Origin: Ovis canadensis
Taxonomy: Eukaryota > Chordata > Mammalia > Artiodactyla > Bovidae
Reading direction: 5' to 3'
DNA: 64,000 bases
NCBI RefSeq assembly: GCF_042477335.2
Contig: NC_091247.1
Span: forward strand, 225,208,001-225,272,000
Part shown: piece after piece, positions 1 to 13,100 of the stretch
Layout: the number at the start of each line of letters is the position of its first letter
Position numbering within the stretch: the stretch's first letter is position 1
The notes under the pieces: model-generated
What the model saw: the letters and a program-made list of their open reading frames with translations, nothing else
The model's database searches: none
Told to the model about the DNA's origin: nothing
Program-made: the position numbers and the translations under genes

Positions 1-56
1 TCCCATGCACCTGATCAGAGACACACAGAGTTTAAGAAGAATGTAAGATCACATAC

Positions 57-152
57 CATGTGGTGGAGAAAGCTGCCTGAGGCTGCAAATTTCATCTGTT
101 TAGTAGGAATGGGAGCTATAACATCGTCGTCATCATCCAGGTCATATAAATT
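57..152 (-). CDS. POLDIP3: POLDIP3 exon 4
   Basis: Encodes 32 residues (180-211), [20 protein letters not shown] then [12 protein letters not shown]. The acceptor is good (ctttattttcag|AAT) and the donor is ATG|gtatgt. Human SKAR has DLDEDDDG at the acidic run; here all five positions after Leu are Asp. Exon 5 and later exons lie left of base 1. Confidence 0.95.
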
Positions 153-1071
153 CTGAAAATAAAGAAATACACGCTAAAGTAGCATGCAGGCTCTCAGCAC
201 ACATTTGGAGTAAGGACAGCAGGAGATGAGAGCTGAATTAATTAAGCGAGGTGTAGGCAGAAATGCGTACACCTGAAGTAGAATGGAGTGCCTGGGCAAA
301 CTGGCCTGGGTGACTGGGGCTCAGTTCTGGCAGGCTCCCTGCCCGTAAGAGCCGAATGCAAATGCTGTGAAATTTCAGGTACATCAGAAGTACCTTTCTA
401 CAGGTGGGCAATATCTATTACAGATTCCTAAAATGCCTGTTTATACCTTTTGGCTTAGAAAGTCTGTGCCGGGCAATCTGGTCTATAGAAATAAACTCAA
501 ACTGTAGAAAGAGCTTTATTCTCCAAGATGTTCATAGAAGCATGTCTAACAGTGAAAATTATAGGAAAATGGTTGATATTAACTAAATGTCTACTCAATG
601 GATCAAGCAGTTATTAAAATGTTTACAGTAAATGTGAACCACAGAAAAATGCTTGAGTTATAAAGTGAAAACAGAACAATATGAAACTGGATAATAACAT
701 ACACAACTACAGCTATGCATTAAATAATCTCTCTCACATATACACACACACAAACAAGAAAAACACAAGAAGAATTCAGGGCAGAGCTTCAACAGGGGCT
801 CACTATCGAGAGCCATAGCATAAGAACTACCCCCATCCCCCCCCAACCTTTCTGTTTTGCTAATTTTCTATAGTAAGCACACACTACTTTTACTTTAAAA
901 AAATAAAAAGATTTTCAACTTGCCTCTCTGCTTCTATGCATTTAAGAAATTTCTTCTTAAAACTCATAAACTGCAATAAGAGTCAATCTCCAACTCTTCA
1001 AATCGGAACCCTGGGCCAGGCATCAGTTAATCCACTTGGAAGATCACATCAAAACACACACTTGTGTGCAG

Positions 1072-1135
<64 letters not shown>

Positions 1136-4100
1136 CACCTGTTTGGCCTGGTGGTTATTGACGACATTGATCCTCATTCCAGCAGGGTGAGCATGAATTG
1201 GTGCCATGGCCTTCTGCTGTGGAACCTAGAAACACCCAGTGGTCATAATTCATCCCACTTGGCCTACATGCGTTCTCTACAAGTAGGGGATAAATGAACT
1301 TTAATATGGTGGGCATTCAGTTTTGGTCTGTGGTAAAAGGTCCTACAGAGTGCCTCATTTGCAAAGCAGGAAAGCGACAGGAAGACTCATCATCCCAGAG
1401 ATCATGTAACAATGCACCTGCAGGGCTCAATGAATCTGGCTTAATAAATGTTCACTGCTTCAGCAGTTCCTATTACCAAAGTTGCTGTGAAGATTAAATG
1501 ATTCTGTTTCTATTCCCTTTGGGGGCAGTGGCTCTGCAGGTGGCCAGGACTCTGCACTAAGAGCCAGGTATGACAAGGCTTCTATCCTGATGCTTCCACT
1601 GACCAGCTGTGTGACTGCACGAAGATTCACATCTTTGAGACTTGGATTCTTCTTTTATAAACTGTGGCAATAACTGGGGTTGCATGAGGAATAGATACTC
1701 AGCATCTGCACATAGCACTAGCTCAACTAGTCTGTCCTCTTCTCTCTTCCTTCTACCACTATTTCACCTGCAGAGTCACTTAATTTCTCTGGACAATCCC
1801 CACCACTACCCCACCCATTTTCTTTTACATGAAACTGAGATGATATCTTGCCTCCACATATGGTTACTCTTCAAACAGTTGGGGGGACTGTCATTTTGCT
1901 TAAACACACCTGGTCTCTGCCTGATTCCACAGTTGTTACTGGTTTCGAGGAGTTTTTTGGCAGGAGTCTCAACCTACCTGGATGGTTTTAGTGAGCTTCA
2001 GAGCAGGGGTCACTGTCCCGATGGGTGGGCTCATGAAGGCAGCAGGGGAATTCCGCTTCAAGCTGATTTTCTCCCGGGCATCAGCAACCTGGTGGGGCTT
2101 CTGGGGTGCTGTGCTCTGTTGCTTGCGCGAGTTCAGCATCTCTCTGGCATCCTGCACTTTCCCTTTGATCCGGAACCGAGCATCTTTCTGCAAAAGCTTT
2201 TCCCGGGCATCCTTGACTCCTAGCTTGAGGCGGGCATCTGAGAGGCCAATTTTCTGCCGGGCATCAAACCTCTGCTGGAAGGTGGCTGTGCGTGCTGGCT
2301 GGCTAAGAAGGCTCTGTTGGATCCCAACACGCGATCGGACACCTCCCACTCCTGGTCTGGCACTGAGCCTGCAAATAAAAACTGCAATGTTAACAAGATC
2401 TGGATATCAACAATAGCCTGTGGTAGTAGTAGAGTTGTGGTGATACTGGGAACAAAGGAGGTCCTGGAGAAACCAGAAAGCTGCTTCCTCTTAGAGAAAA
2501 CAATTAAGTAGAGAAAACAATTAAGTCTATACAGAGACTTCTTTCACAGTTTTATGCCTTTTAAGTCTGCATGGTAAACAAAGTAAGGGAGGAGGGCCTG
2601 GTGGTTTCTATCACTAGGCAAGACTGCTTTGCACCCCAGACCAGGTGTTTTGAGACACTATCATGGATAATAACCTCTAAACAATACCAAATGAAATAAG
2701 AATATTTCCCAGATATCGTAACCCCACACAGTGAAAGAGTAACTTCAGTTTCCAAATTTCTTTCACATCCTTGTTCTCTATCAGCCCTCTCAACACCCTG
2801 TGAAGCAAGCGATATTATGCCCATTTTACAGTGGAAGACACAGGCCTAGAGAGGTCCAATGATCAACAAAGGGCGCCCAGCTGGCCTATGACAGTCTCGT
2901 GCCTCCAGGGCAGGTAGACACCCCAATGGGCTGGGACCAAGAAAGTCAACACATGGGTCTGTCTCGGAGTCTGAGGTCTAATAAAGACATAAAGACTTGG
3001 AAGAAAAGAAAAATAACCACTCTGTCTGAACTGTTTTTATTCATAACACTGTGACTTCAAATGTGTAGGTTTTTTCCTCATGCCAACCAATTCTCCAACT
3101 CTCGAGACACCAACTGGGTGTCTGACAGCCCAAATTTGACACTACCTACCTAGAGCTGGCACAGACTCCACCGGTTAAAGGCTCAGTCCCACAAGACTGC
3201 CCTCACTTCAGAGAACAGTTTCAAGTCCTAGGCTTCCTGTTCATTTGACAAAGGTTATAAAATTGAGGGTTCACAAGACCCTCCCCACAAGTTAGATAAT
3301 TTGCTAGGGTAGCTCAAAGGACTCCGGAAAACACTTTACTTATTATTATTACCAATTTATTACAAACGATACAACTCAAGAGCAGCCAAATAGAAGAGAT
3401 GTATAAGGCATGGTATGGGAAAAGGGTATGGTAACACCACCCTCCTGGCACATGGATGTGTTCATCAACCCAAAATTTCTTCAAACTCAACTGTATAAGG
3501 GTTTCTATGGAAGTTCCATTACCTAGCATAACTGATCAAATCACTGGCCACAGATGATAATCGCTTAATCTCTAGATCCTCTTTTCCCCCTGGAGGTCCA
3601 GGGCAGAGAGTGGGGGTGGAGATGCAAGTTTCAACAAGCTAAGCAGGCCTACACCTTTCTGGAGGCCAGCCTCTGTCCAGGGGCCCACTGAGAGCTGCCT
3701 CATTGGAACAAAAGATGCTCTTAACACCCTTACCACTCAGGAAATTCCAAGGGTTTTATAAACTGTATGCCAGGGACAAAGACCAAATATATATTTATTA
3801 CACTCTGAAACAACAAAAATATCAAGTTCAGAAACTTAAAACTGGAAAGGAACAAAACTCCATTAAACAAGCCCCATTCTCTTCTGGGGCTCCTTTGCTG
3901 GCTCTTCAATGACTTGAGAGTAAAACAGAAGAGCCCTTCAAGTACAATCCTTAAAGTCCTCCCTGGGGTCTTCGGGCTTCTGCTTCACCCCACCTGCCCA
4001 CCCCACCACAAAGCCTCCAGCCACACATACATACACTCCTCCTGTGGCAGGTGCCCTGGCTGGGGACACAGACTCCCACAGCAACACCTCCTTTTTGGGA

Positions 4101-7100
4101 AACCTTCTTTGATCCTTCCAGGACGGCCCTCCTTTGTGCCTGTTATCATGACTGTTTGTGTTGTTCTTTTCTCTCCCCACCTTGGACTAGGAGGGAAGGG
4201 GCAGATGGGGATCACTCCTGTTTCAGAGCCCCGTGCTTTGTAAGTGTTGCTCAGACCTAGCTCAGTATCAGAAACGTCTAAGGAGCTTCTTAAAAATACA
4301 GCTCTCTCTTTAAAAAAAAAAAAAAAAAAAGGCAAGAAAGAAAACAAAAAGATACAGCTCTCCAAACCCCACTCCAGAGCTACTGAGTTCAAAATTTGTG
4401 TAAAAGCCTGGGCATATGCATTTTTCATTCCACAGGTGATCCTGGAGGATAGCAGTGCTGAGAATCTCTGGCCTGGAGTTTAAGGCAAAATTGCTGAATA
4501 AACAAGTTGCTGCATCATGTCCTACCCACATCACAGCCCAAGCCTCCCAGGAGGCATTCTTCATCACCAGCAAGCCTCTGGGTTCTCCTACTGCCTCATG
4601 CTTCCTCAGCTGGAAGCTGGAGCGAGACTGTTTCTCAGCTCTTCTGCTAACAGCAGAAGCACACCCAAAGGTGAGTCTTCCTAGCACCAGTAAAAGAAAA
4701 TCTGGACCTTCATCTTGTTATCCAAGCACAGTGGAAAAATACTTGCTGCCTCTAACAGGCCAGAGCCAGACCTGAGGCAGTGATGCACAGTACTGTTTTT
4801 CTTTGAAAATCAACAAATTATTTTAGGATTTAAGTATTTTCCAGTGGGTTTACACACAAAAAACAGGTGGGAGAGTGGAAGGGGTCATTTACAGAATCGA
4901 TCAGATTAGGCTGAAGGTGGGTGGGACTGCTTGTGCATCCCTGCTCTATTTTCCCATGTAGTCTCTGGGAGACTGAGGTGCTAGAAAAAGCAAGGCCCAA
5001 AGGAATGAGGTGTTTAGGGAGACCAGTAAGCGCCATCAGGGAGAGGGAAACAGTTGTGTGCAGGAGCATCTATTTGTCCCTGAACTAGGCTACCCTAGGC
5101 TTTGTGCCTGTGAAGCCATGGGAAATAGTGAGGCTATGCTCTGTGGTAAGCACAGAAACCTGTAGCTGCAGAGGGGCCCTTGGTATTTATGGAGAAACTT
5201 TCTAACAAAGCCCTGTCCCCAGGACCAACTGGCAGGTAAGGCCTCCACTAAGGTTTGTTTGGTTTTTTAAAAAAATGCTTTCAACTCCCTGTATCTGTTG
5301 ATGATGCCCATCAAAGAAAAGCAACAGGTTGTCAGTTCAGACCAGGGTCTACTACTGAAAGTCTACTCATAAAATGTGGGAAAAAGATTTGGATCAACAT
5401 TTACATGCACATCCAGATGAAACCTGAGTTAGTGGAAAGCATTCCAGATGAAATTCCTCACTTGTCAAGAACTGGAACTCTCTGAAGGCAGAGGCCTTGG
5501 GTACCAAAAGGAGCAAAGTGAGGAACGGGACGCCAAACTATGGGGTGGGCTGGAGCAGATGGGACATACAGATCAGCAAATAATCAGCATGCTCCCGCTC
5601 TAGGAGAGGAAGGGCCAAGGTCTGTGGGCTGTGGGCAGCCTTTCAGGATTTCTGGAAAGAGTAGTGTCAAAGGACATCCTCAATTCAGTTCAGTCGCTCA
5701 GTTGTGTCCAACTCTTTGTGACCCCATGAACTGGAGCATGCCAGGCCTCCCTGTCCATCACCATCTCCCGGAGTTCACTCACTCATGTGCATCAAGTCGG
5801 TGATGCCATCCAGCCATCTCACCCTCTGTCGTCCCCTTCTCCTCCTGCCTCCAATCCCGCCCAGCATCAGAGTCTTTTCCAATGAGTCAACTCTTTGCAT
5901 AAGGTGACCAAAGTACTGGAGTTTCAGCTTTAACATCAGTCCTTCCAAAGAACACGCAGGACTGATCTCCTTTAGAATGGACTGGTTGGATCTCCTTGCA
6001 GTCCAAGGGACTCACAAGAGTCTTCTCCAACACCACAGTTCAAAAGCATCAATTCTTCGGCGCTCAGCCTTCTTCACAGTCCAACTCTCACCTCCATACA
6101 TGACCACTGGAAAAACCATAGCCTTGACTAGACGGACCTTTTCCAAATATGGAAAGCACCCCCAATAGCCCACAGCTTGCAGCTTCTTTGCTGTTAGAGT
6201 CCTCAAAACACTGGACAAAGCTTCTATCAAAGCACTTACCATGCAACATCACAATGATTTATTTACAAGCCCGCATCTCCCACAGGACTAAGAGCTTCTG
6301 AGGGTAGATCCAATGTCTCCTCCTCCACATCAATACTGCCCCAGGGGAATGACAAAGGCTCTAAGAGCTCTGTCTAAGGGACCCCACAGGGTTTCTATCT
6401 TATCTTCTCCTTTTAGGCTCACCATCTCTGAGATTACCTGCCATCAGTTCCACCTTACAGGGGAGAAACCAAATCAAAGAGCACAGTCATTCCAATAACA
6501 GATTTTAAGCTTTCCTCTTTCCTATTCCAGGCCTCAGGGGAGTTAAGATGGGACAAAGGATGGCTGCCCTGGAAGGGCTTCTCCTAGAGAAGACTGCCTC
6601 TGCAAACGCAGTCCTCCACCGTGCCCTAGGATCCTGGCCACCAACTGCTCTCCCAGCTGAGAAAGGGCACCCACAGAGCCATGGCACAGGGGCTCCTCCG
6701 GCCCTTACCCCAAAAGTGGACCCACAAGGATCTTGTTGAACTGCAGGTGCTTCAGGAAAGGCCTTCTAGAAGAGAAAGCAGCTGGTCTCTGACTAAGTGG
6801 ACATTACAAAGGGAACCAAGCTACATAAACACTGACAACGAAGGCATCACTGATGACCAGGTCCACCACACAGGAGGGGTCAGACACATCCACAAAGAAA
6901 TGTGAGCAGGTCCTGAATGAAGATCACCTATCTTCATCTGTCTTCTTTCATCACCAGGGTACCCCTTCCACAGGCTCCTGATATTTATAACTATAGGAGG
7001 TGCGGTGATCTTATCCTGTAATACACCATATCTTCAGTTCAGTTGCTCAGTCGTGTCCCATTCTTTGCGACCCCATGGACTGCAGCACGCCAGGCCTTCC

Positions 7101-10100
7101 TGTCCATCACCAGCTCCTGGAGCTTGCTCAAACTTAGGTCCATCAAGTTGGTGATGCCATCCAACCATCTCATCCTCTGTTGTCCCCTTCTCCTCTTGCC
7201 TTCAATCTTTCCCAGCATCAGAGTCTTTTCCAATGAGTCAGTTCTTTGCATCAGGTGGCCAAATGATCTTACCACACTGTAAAACTGGGCAAATCTAGAT
7301 CCCGTGGCATAAATTATGCTTTCAAAAAATCTACTTACCCAATTTCACCATTTAATCAATTAAACATTATGGCCAAAAAAAGAAACAAAGGAAAAGAAAA
7401 AGCTGTTGAAAGCAACTATTTTGAATAATTAAAGGAACAATGAAATTCTTGAAAACAAAATTCATATCCCTGGACAAAAAATGAGGAAAGGGGCAGATTC
7501 AAAAGTTTTCTGGTTCATTCCAATTGGGTCTGAACAGTAAACCTTTGCAGTAGGAGGAGCAAGGGAGATCAGGTCTCTGCAACCTTAATTTACTCATATT
7601 CCTCAACAATTTCCCTTCTCTGATAAACTGTAATGGCTGTTTGAAATGTCAGTATAGAGAATTCACAGGAGTTTGTGCTTGATAAGCAATGTCTACCATG
7701 GCCACATAAGGGGCAACTAGCTACTACGGTTTATGAAAAGATTTTACAGTGGAAGCACTCTCAACTAATCGTTTTGAGCACTTAACTGCAGATCCATAAA
7801 CTTTGCCTCACCTCCTTTAACCCTCACCACTCTGAGAATTAGATTATTATCCACATTTTATAGATGGGGAAACTGAGATTCAAGGAGAGTAACTATTTCA
7901 AATCACAGAGTGATAATGGTAAAGCATCTGCCTTTCAATGCGGGAGACCCGGGTTCGATTCCTGGGTTGGGAAGATCCCCTGGAGAAGGAAATGGCAACC
8001 CACTCCAGTACTCTTGCTTGGAAAATCCCATGGACACAGTCCACAGGGTCGCAAAGAGTCGGACACAACTGAGCGACTTCACTCACTCATACCTAATTAA
8101 GGGTTTCTCTGGTGGCTCAGTCAGTAATGAATCCGCCTACAATGCAGGAGATGCTAATTTGATCCCTGGGTCCCCTGGAAAAGGAAATGGCAACCCACTC
8201 CAATATTCTTGCCTCGGAAATCCAATGGACAGAGGAGCCTGGTGGGCTACAGTCCATGGGGTCCCAAGAGTTGGACACACAACTTAGCGACAAAACCACC
8301 ACCACCACCACACCTAGTTAAAATACCAATAAATCCAGCATGGGTCAAAAACAAAGAACAAGACTAGAAAAGTTAAGGAAGGGTGAATACTGTCCTCAAA
8401 CTAAGAAAAAAATGAGGACTCCAGTTACATCCAGGGAAACAGTGCACCCTCTAGTGACCAGAGGGTGAAAACACACACACTAAGGATGGACTCACCAGAA
8501 ACCCGCACACCATACTGCTTGTCTGGCAAGAAATACCACCATGGTGGCCCATGCTGCTATTTTTATCTACTTGAACAGCACAAAAGGTACACTTTCAGGA
8601 GGGAGGTGATACAGTTGTGGATGTAGGAGCCTAAGTAAGCTACTTTCACTCAATTACATATATTCGGTTCTCTGGTTACATCACTTCTCAACTTCTTTCA
8701 TGAGCAGCTTTAGGGGGTTTCAGTGCTCAGGATTTTTCTAATTACTGCTCCTCTTCCTGCATGAGAAGACAGCTATTCATCCCAGCAGGCAGTGGTACTG
8801 CTTATATGGCAGGCATTAGTCATCAGGAACTTTTCAAGTAAACACTCCTGCTAGGAGCAGGTCTCTAATATATCGAGCCAATTCTGTTCCCCTCGTGGCT
8901 CCAATAACTGCTAAGGACTCCCTAAAAAAGCGCAACCCCTCAGTGGAACCCCCAGTCTGTCTCCCACTGACTGCAGCTTCCCTTCCCACTGCAGACTGTC
9001 TGATGTTCCTGAACACATTCTGGGGTTTTGGCCTCAGTAAACGTTTGGGAGGGGGAGAGAGGAGTGTTTTTACTGCCCTGCCTCATGATACCTGTAACAG
9101 GGCAACTGTGCACTGGTTCCAGATGCTCACCAGGTACTCTACTAGGTCCTAGAAGAGCGGTGTGGGCAAGAGAGCAGACACTTACTGGGGCCTGAGCCCT
9201 CTCCCCCAGCACCCTCCCTCCACTGGAGCCTGGCAGACACAGGGAAGGTCTGTCTGGGGCTAGGAATGCCTCACCCTCTTGGATCTGCCTGTGGAGGGCA
9301 CAGTGGCCCCTGGCTCTGGACAGATGTCCAGTCCAAAGGATTTGGAGGGACCCTAAATTGTTCAAAGTGGGTTTTAACCCATGGGATCTCTGGGTTAGAA
9401 TGTGTGTGTTGAGGTCATCTTAGAAAATAGACTTCAGTTCTAACAATTAGAGGGTCAGTTCTGAACTATGCACTTTAGAGACACAAAGAAAAACAAGACA
9501 GGATCCCCTTACCTTTGTGCCGATGTTTCATTTTAAATTATAATTCTTCCCTTCCAAGCTAACCTAACAACTCATTTCCCTCCTCTTTGTTTTAGGTCTA
9601 ATTTCTTTTACCTTATTTCAGTAAAGAAACCAGCAGAGAGTATGGGAGCAGAGCCCTGGTCTCAACTGGAAAATTCCCTAACCTCTCCCCACAGTTCCAA
9701 GGATTCTCCACATACGTATCTAGCTCAGAGCCACTCACCTCGAGCACACTCTAAGCCCAACTTCTCCATTAAGACTGCCAGTCACCATCTACCTGCATGG
9801 AAGCAGTGACAGCTATCCTCTGACAGTTGAACTAAGCAAACCAAAGAGGAGGGTGACTTGACTAACCAATTACGTCCAAAGGAAGAAACTGACAAGAGAG
9901 GCAGGCCCACACTGCAGCTGGTGCCCAGTGCTACCCTGAGGAGACTCATCTATGGGTCTTGAACAACTGAAACCACTATAGACATGCTGTGTTGGGGGAA
10001 GAACAGCACCTCACCACAGCCTGGATGAAGTATCATAAAATAATCCCCCACTTTCTTGAATCTCATATTAATCAAAGAACTTTCTGATGATTAATTGAGG

Positions 10101-13100
10101 GCCAAATAATAATGATGGTAATGACACCTTTCTTGACTTACACAGTACAATGAACACAAAACAGAATAGCTGTTCTGAAGAACAAGCACATTCCACGACT
10201 TTTGAGAATCGGTTTATTTACACTTGCAGAGGCTCAGTCCTTTGCTATTTCCTTTAAGAAGAGAAAAGAAGTTTTCTTTCTCTTGCTTTTTTTTTAAAAA
10301 AGAAGAGAAAAGAAGTTTTCTTTTTCTTTTTTTTTTTAAAAGAAGAGAAAAGAAGTTTTCTGAGATGGTCATAGGCTCTTCCTAAATTATTAAGCACAAA
10401 GTTCTCTCTGTGACATCCCTACACTACACCAAGGTGCCAGTAAAGAGATTTCTTCTAAGGAGCAAATAGAACAGCATTTATTTACTGTAGGAAATACCAT
10501 TTGTTCAGACCTTTCACAGCTCTTGACAAGAACTCTAACCCCCGATCTAGTTTTTCTCTTTTGGCTGTGCAAGCAAAATGGAGTTTCCAGTAGGTTTAAT
10601 CCAAACCCAGCATGTGGTCCAGTTTCTTTCACACTGTCTCTTTGCCTGCATTTCCCCCAAATCAATCTTTACATAATAGCAACGCAATATTCTCACACTG
10701 AAGACTGAATATTACTTCTTTCCTTAAAAGCCTTCATTAACAATAATGACGAGAGCTAACATCTACTGGGCACTTAGTACCCACTAGATGCTTTCTGAAG
10801 TACTTTAGATACATTAATTCACTTAGTCCTGACAATAACCAGTAAATATTACCCATGTTTTACAGATAAGAAAAGAGAGGCATGGCATGGTTAAGTAACT
10901 TTCATATGACAAGTGGGACTGAAACTTGGCAGTCTGACTCTAGGACCCCAATGCTTACTTATTATGTCCCCTAAAGGAGGGATTTGGGCTTCTACTTCTT
11001 TAAAGCCATCTGCTGAACACTTACTATCTGGTACAAAGTTTAAAACATACACTCTTACATCCTCATATTTAATCTTCTCAACCACCTCAGTTCAGTTCAG
11101 TCGCTCAGTCATGTCCTACTCTTTGCGACCCCATGAACTGCAGCACACCAGGCCTCCGTGTCCATCACCATCTCCCAGAGTTCACTCAGACTCACATCCA
11201 TCGAGTCTGTGATGCCATCCAGCCATCTCATCCTTGGTCGTCCCCTTCTCCTCCTGCCCCCAATCCCTCCCAGCATCAGAGTCTTTTCCAATGAGTCAAC
11301 TCTTCGCATGAGGTGGTCAAAGTACTGGAGCTTCAGCTTTAGCATCATTCCTTCCAAAGAAATCCCAGGGTTGATCTCCTTCAGAATGGACTGGTTGGAT
11401 CTCCTTGCAGTCCAAGGGACTCTCAAGAGTCTTCTCCATCAACCACCTACCTGGAACCGTTATTACAAACAAGGAAACTGCCTAAATCAGAGGTCATCAG
11501 GCCACAGAAGCAAAGAACCCCACAATGGGGCCCGCCAAGGGACCAGGTCTGCCTGGCTGCAGAGTCTCTGCTCTTGTGGGGGATCCACAAATACTCCCTT
11601 CCCTGCAGTCCCATCCAAGGCCCATCACAAGACACTACACACATCAACACCAACTGCAGGTACAGACTGCCTGCAGTTGGGAACCAAGGGGAGCACCTGC
11701 AGGAAGCTCAGGTCCTGGGAAGCTGGCTCCCTCAGCAACTGTCCAGCAAACCTGTGAAACCTGGATGGGCTCAGACGTCACCAAAGGACCCAGTACCAAT
11801 TTCCTGCCAGTTACTAGAGGGTAGACCTAAAAGAGGGCTTCCCAGGTGGCGCAGTGGTAAAGAACCTGCTGGCTGAGGCACAAGCCACAGGAGATGCCAG
11901 TTCGATCCCTGGGTGGGGAAGAACCCCTGGAGGAGGAAGTGGCAACACACTCCAATATTCTTGCCTGGAAAATCCCATGGACCAGAAGAGCCTGGCAGGC
12001 GACAGTCTATGGGGTCGCCAAGAATCGCACACGACTGAGCACACAACACAAGCACAAGGATAGACGAAATCAATGCTGCGTGCCTATTATGAACCAGAAA
12101 CCTCGTGAAGGGCTGGCTGGGGAATGGGGGGGGGGGGGGGAGGCGGGAGCAGTTGTGGTGGATCTGTGTGTACAGGTTGAGGGTGAGGGATACCTTTCGC
12201 ACAGTGAAAAGAATCCATTTTCCAGCCACCACACAGGCGGTATTAATAAACATCTGCCGAGTGAACGACTGCCGGAGAAAACAACATCCTTCTTTACAGC
12301 CTCGCTTCTCCACAAGGACATCTGAACTAATCTAACCTGTGCTAGAAAACCACTGGCCCAGGTTTCCCATCTCTTTCACATAGATGAACTGGAGCCCTTA
12401 TAGAGTCTGGAAATGACTACCAATACTTTAAGAGTCCAGAGGAAGTTTGGGTCACAAAACTGCAAGCCAACTACGCGACTCTTCACCCCGACACAGAACA
12501 GGGTTCTCTGAGAGTCATCAAGAAACGGCCGGCCTCCCGCCCCGTCCCGCCAGTTTGTCTTGCCCAAGCCTGAGGCCAACTCTCAGAGCACACTCGGCCC
12601 CGCTCTGAGCTCTCCGCGGCCGCGGGCAAATTCCACCTCAAGCCCCTCACTTGGAAAACATTAATAGCTGGCTGACAGGACTGCGCGCCGGCGAAGCGCC
12701 CCCGAGAACCTGAAATGCCTCACAAAGGGCTGCGAGTGTGAACAGCGGGGAACCGGGCGAAGGATTTGGAAATCTTAAAGGTCTGACTTTGGGTCGCGGT
12801 TTCGGCAGCAACAGACCCGGAGAGTCTGAGCAAATCACTTCTCCGAGAAACTCCAGTCCTGACTCGAAGGCCGCGCGGAGACCTTGGCGCCGCGCCCGTC
12901 TCCTCAGAGGAGGAGGGGGCTGCGCCGGGGAGACCCTCCGGACTCCAGGCAGGCCGCGGGGCAGCGTGTCCGGTCCGCGGCCGCAGCTCCGCCCCCGGCG
13001 GGCCGCCCCGCGGGCCGCTAGCACAAGCCCAGCAGTCCTGCCCCTTCATCGGCGGCGGCCCCACCAGCCTCCGCGCCTACAGCCAGTGGGCGGCCGGGCG

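Noticed and set aside
7914-7990. tRNA-like segments with A/B-box character in many places
   Set aside because: They are the tRNA-derived heads of Bov-tA and CHR SINEs, always attached to the SINE body; no free-standing tRNA gene was found.
10256-10360. Regularly spaced identical repeats as a CRISPR-like array
   Set aside because: Only three copies with low-complexity T/A spacers in a mammalian intron; not a CRISPR.
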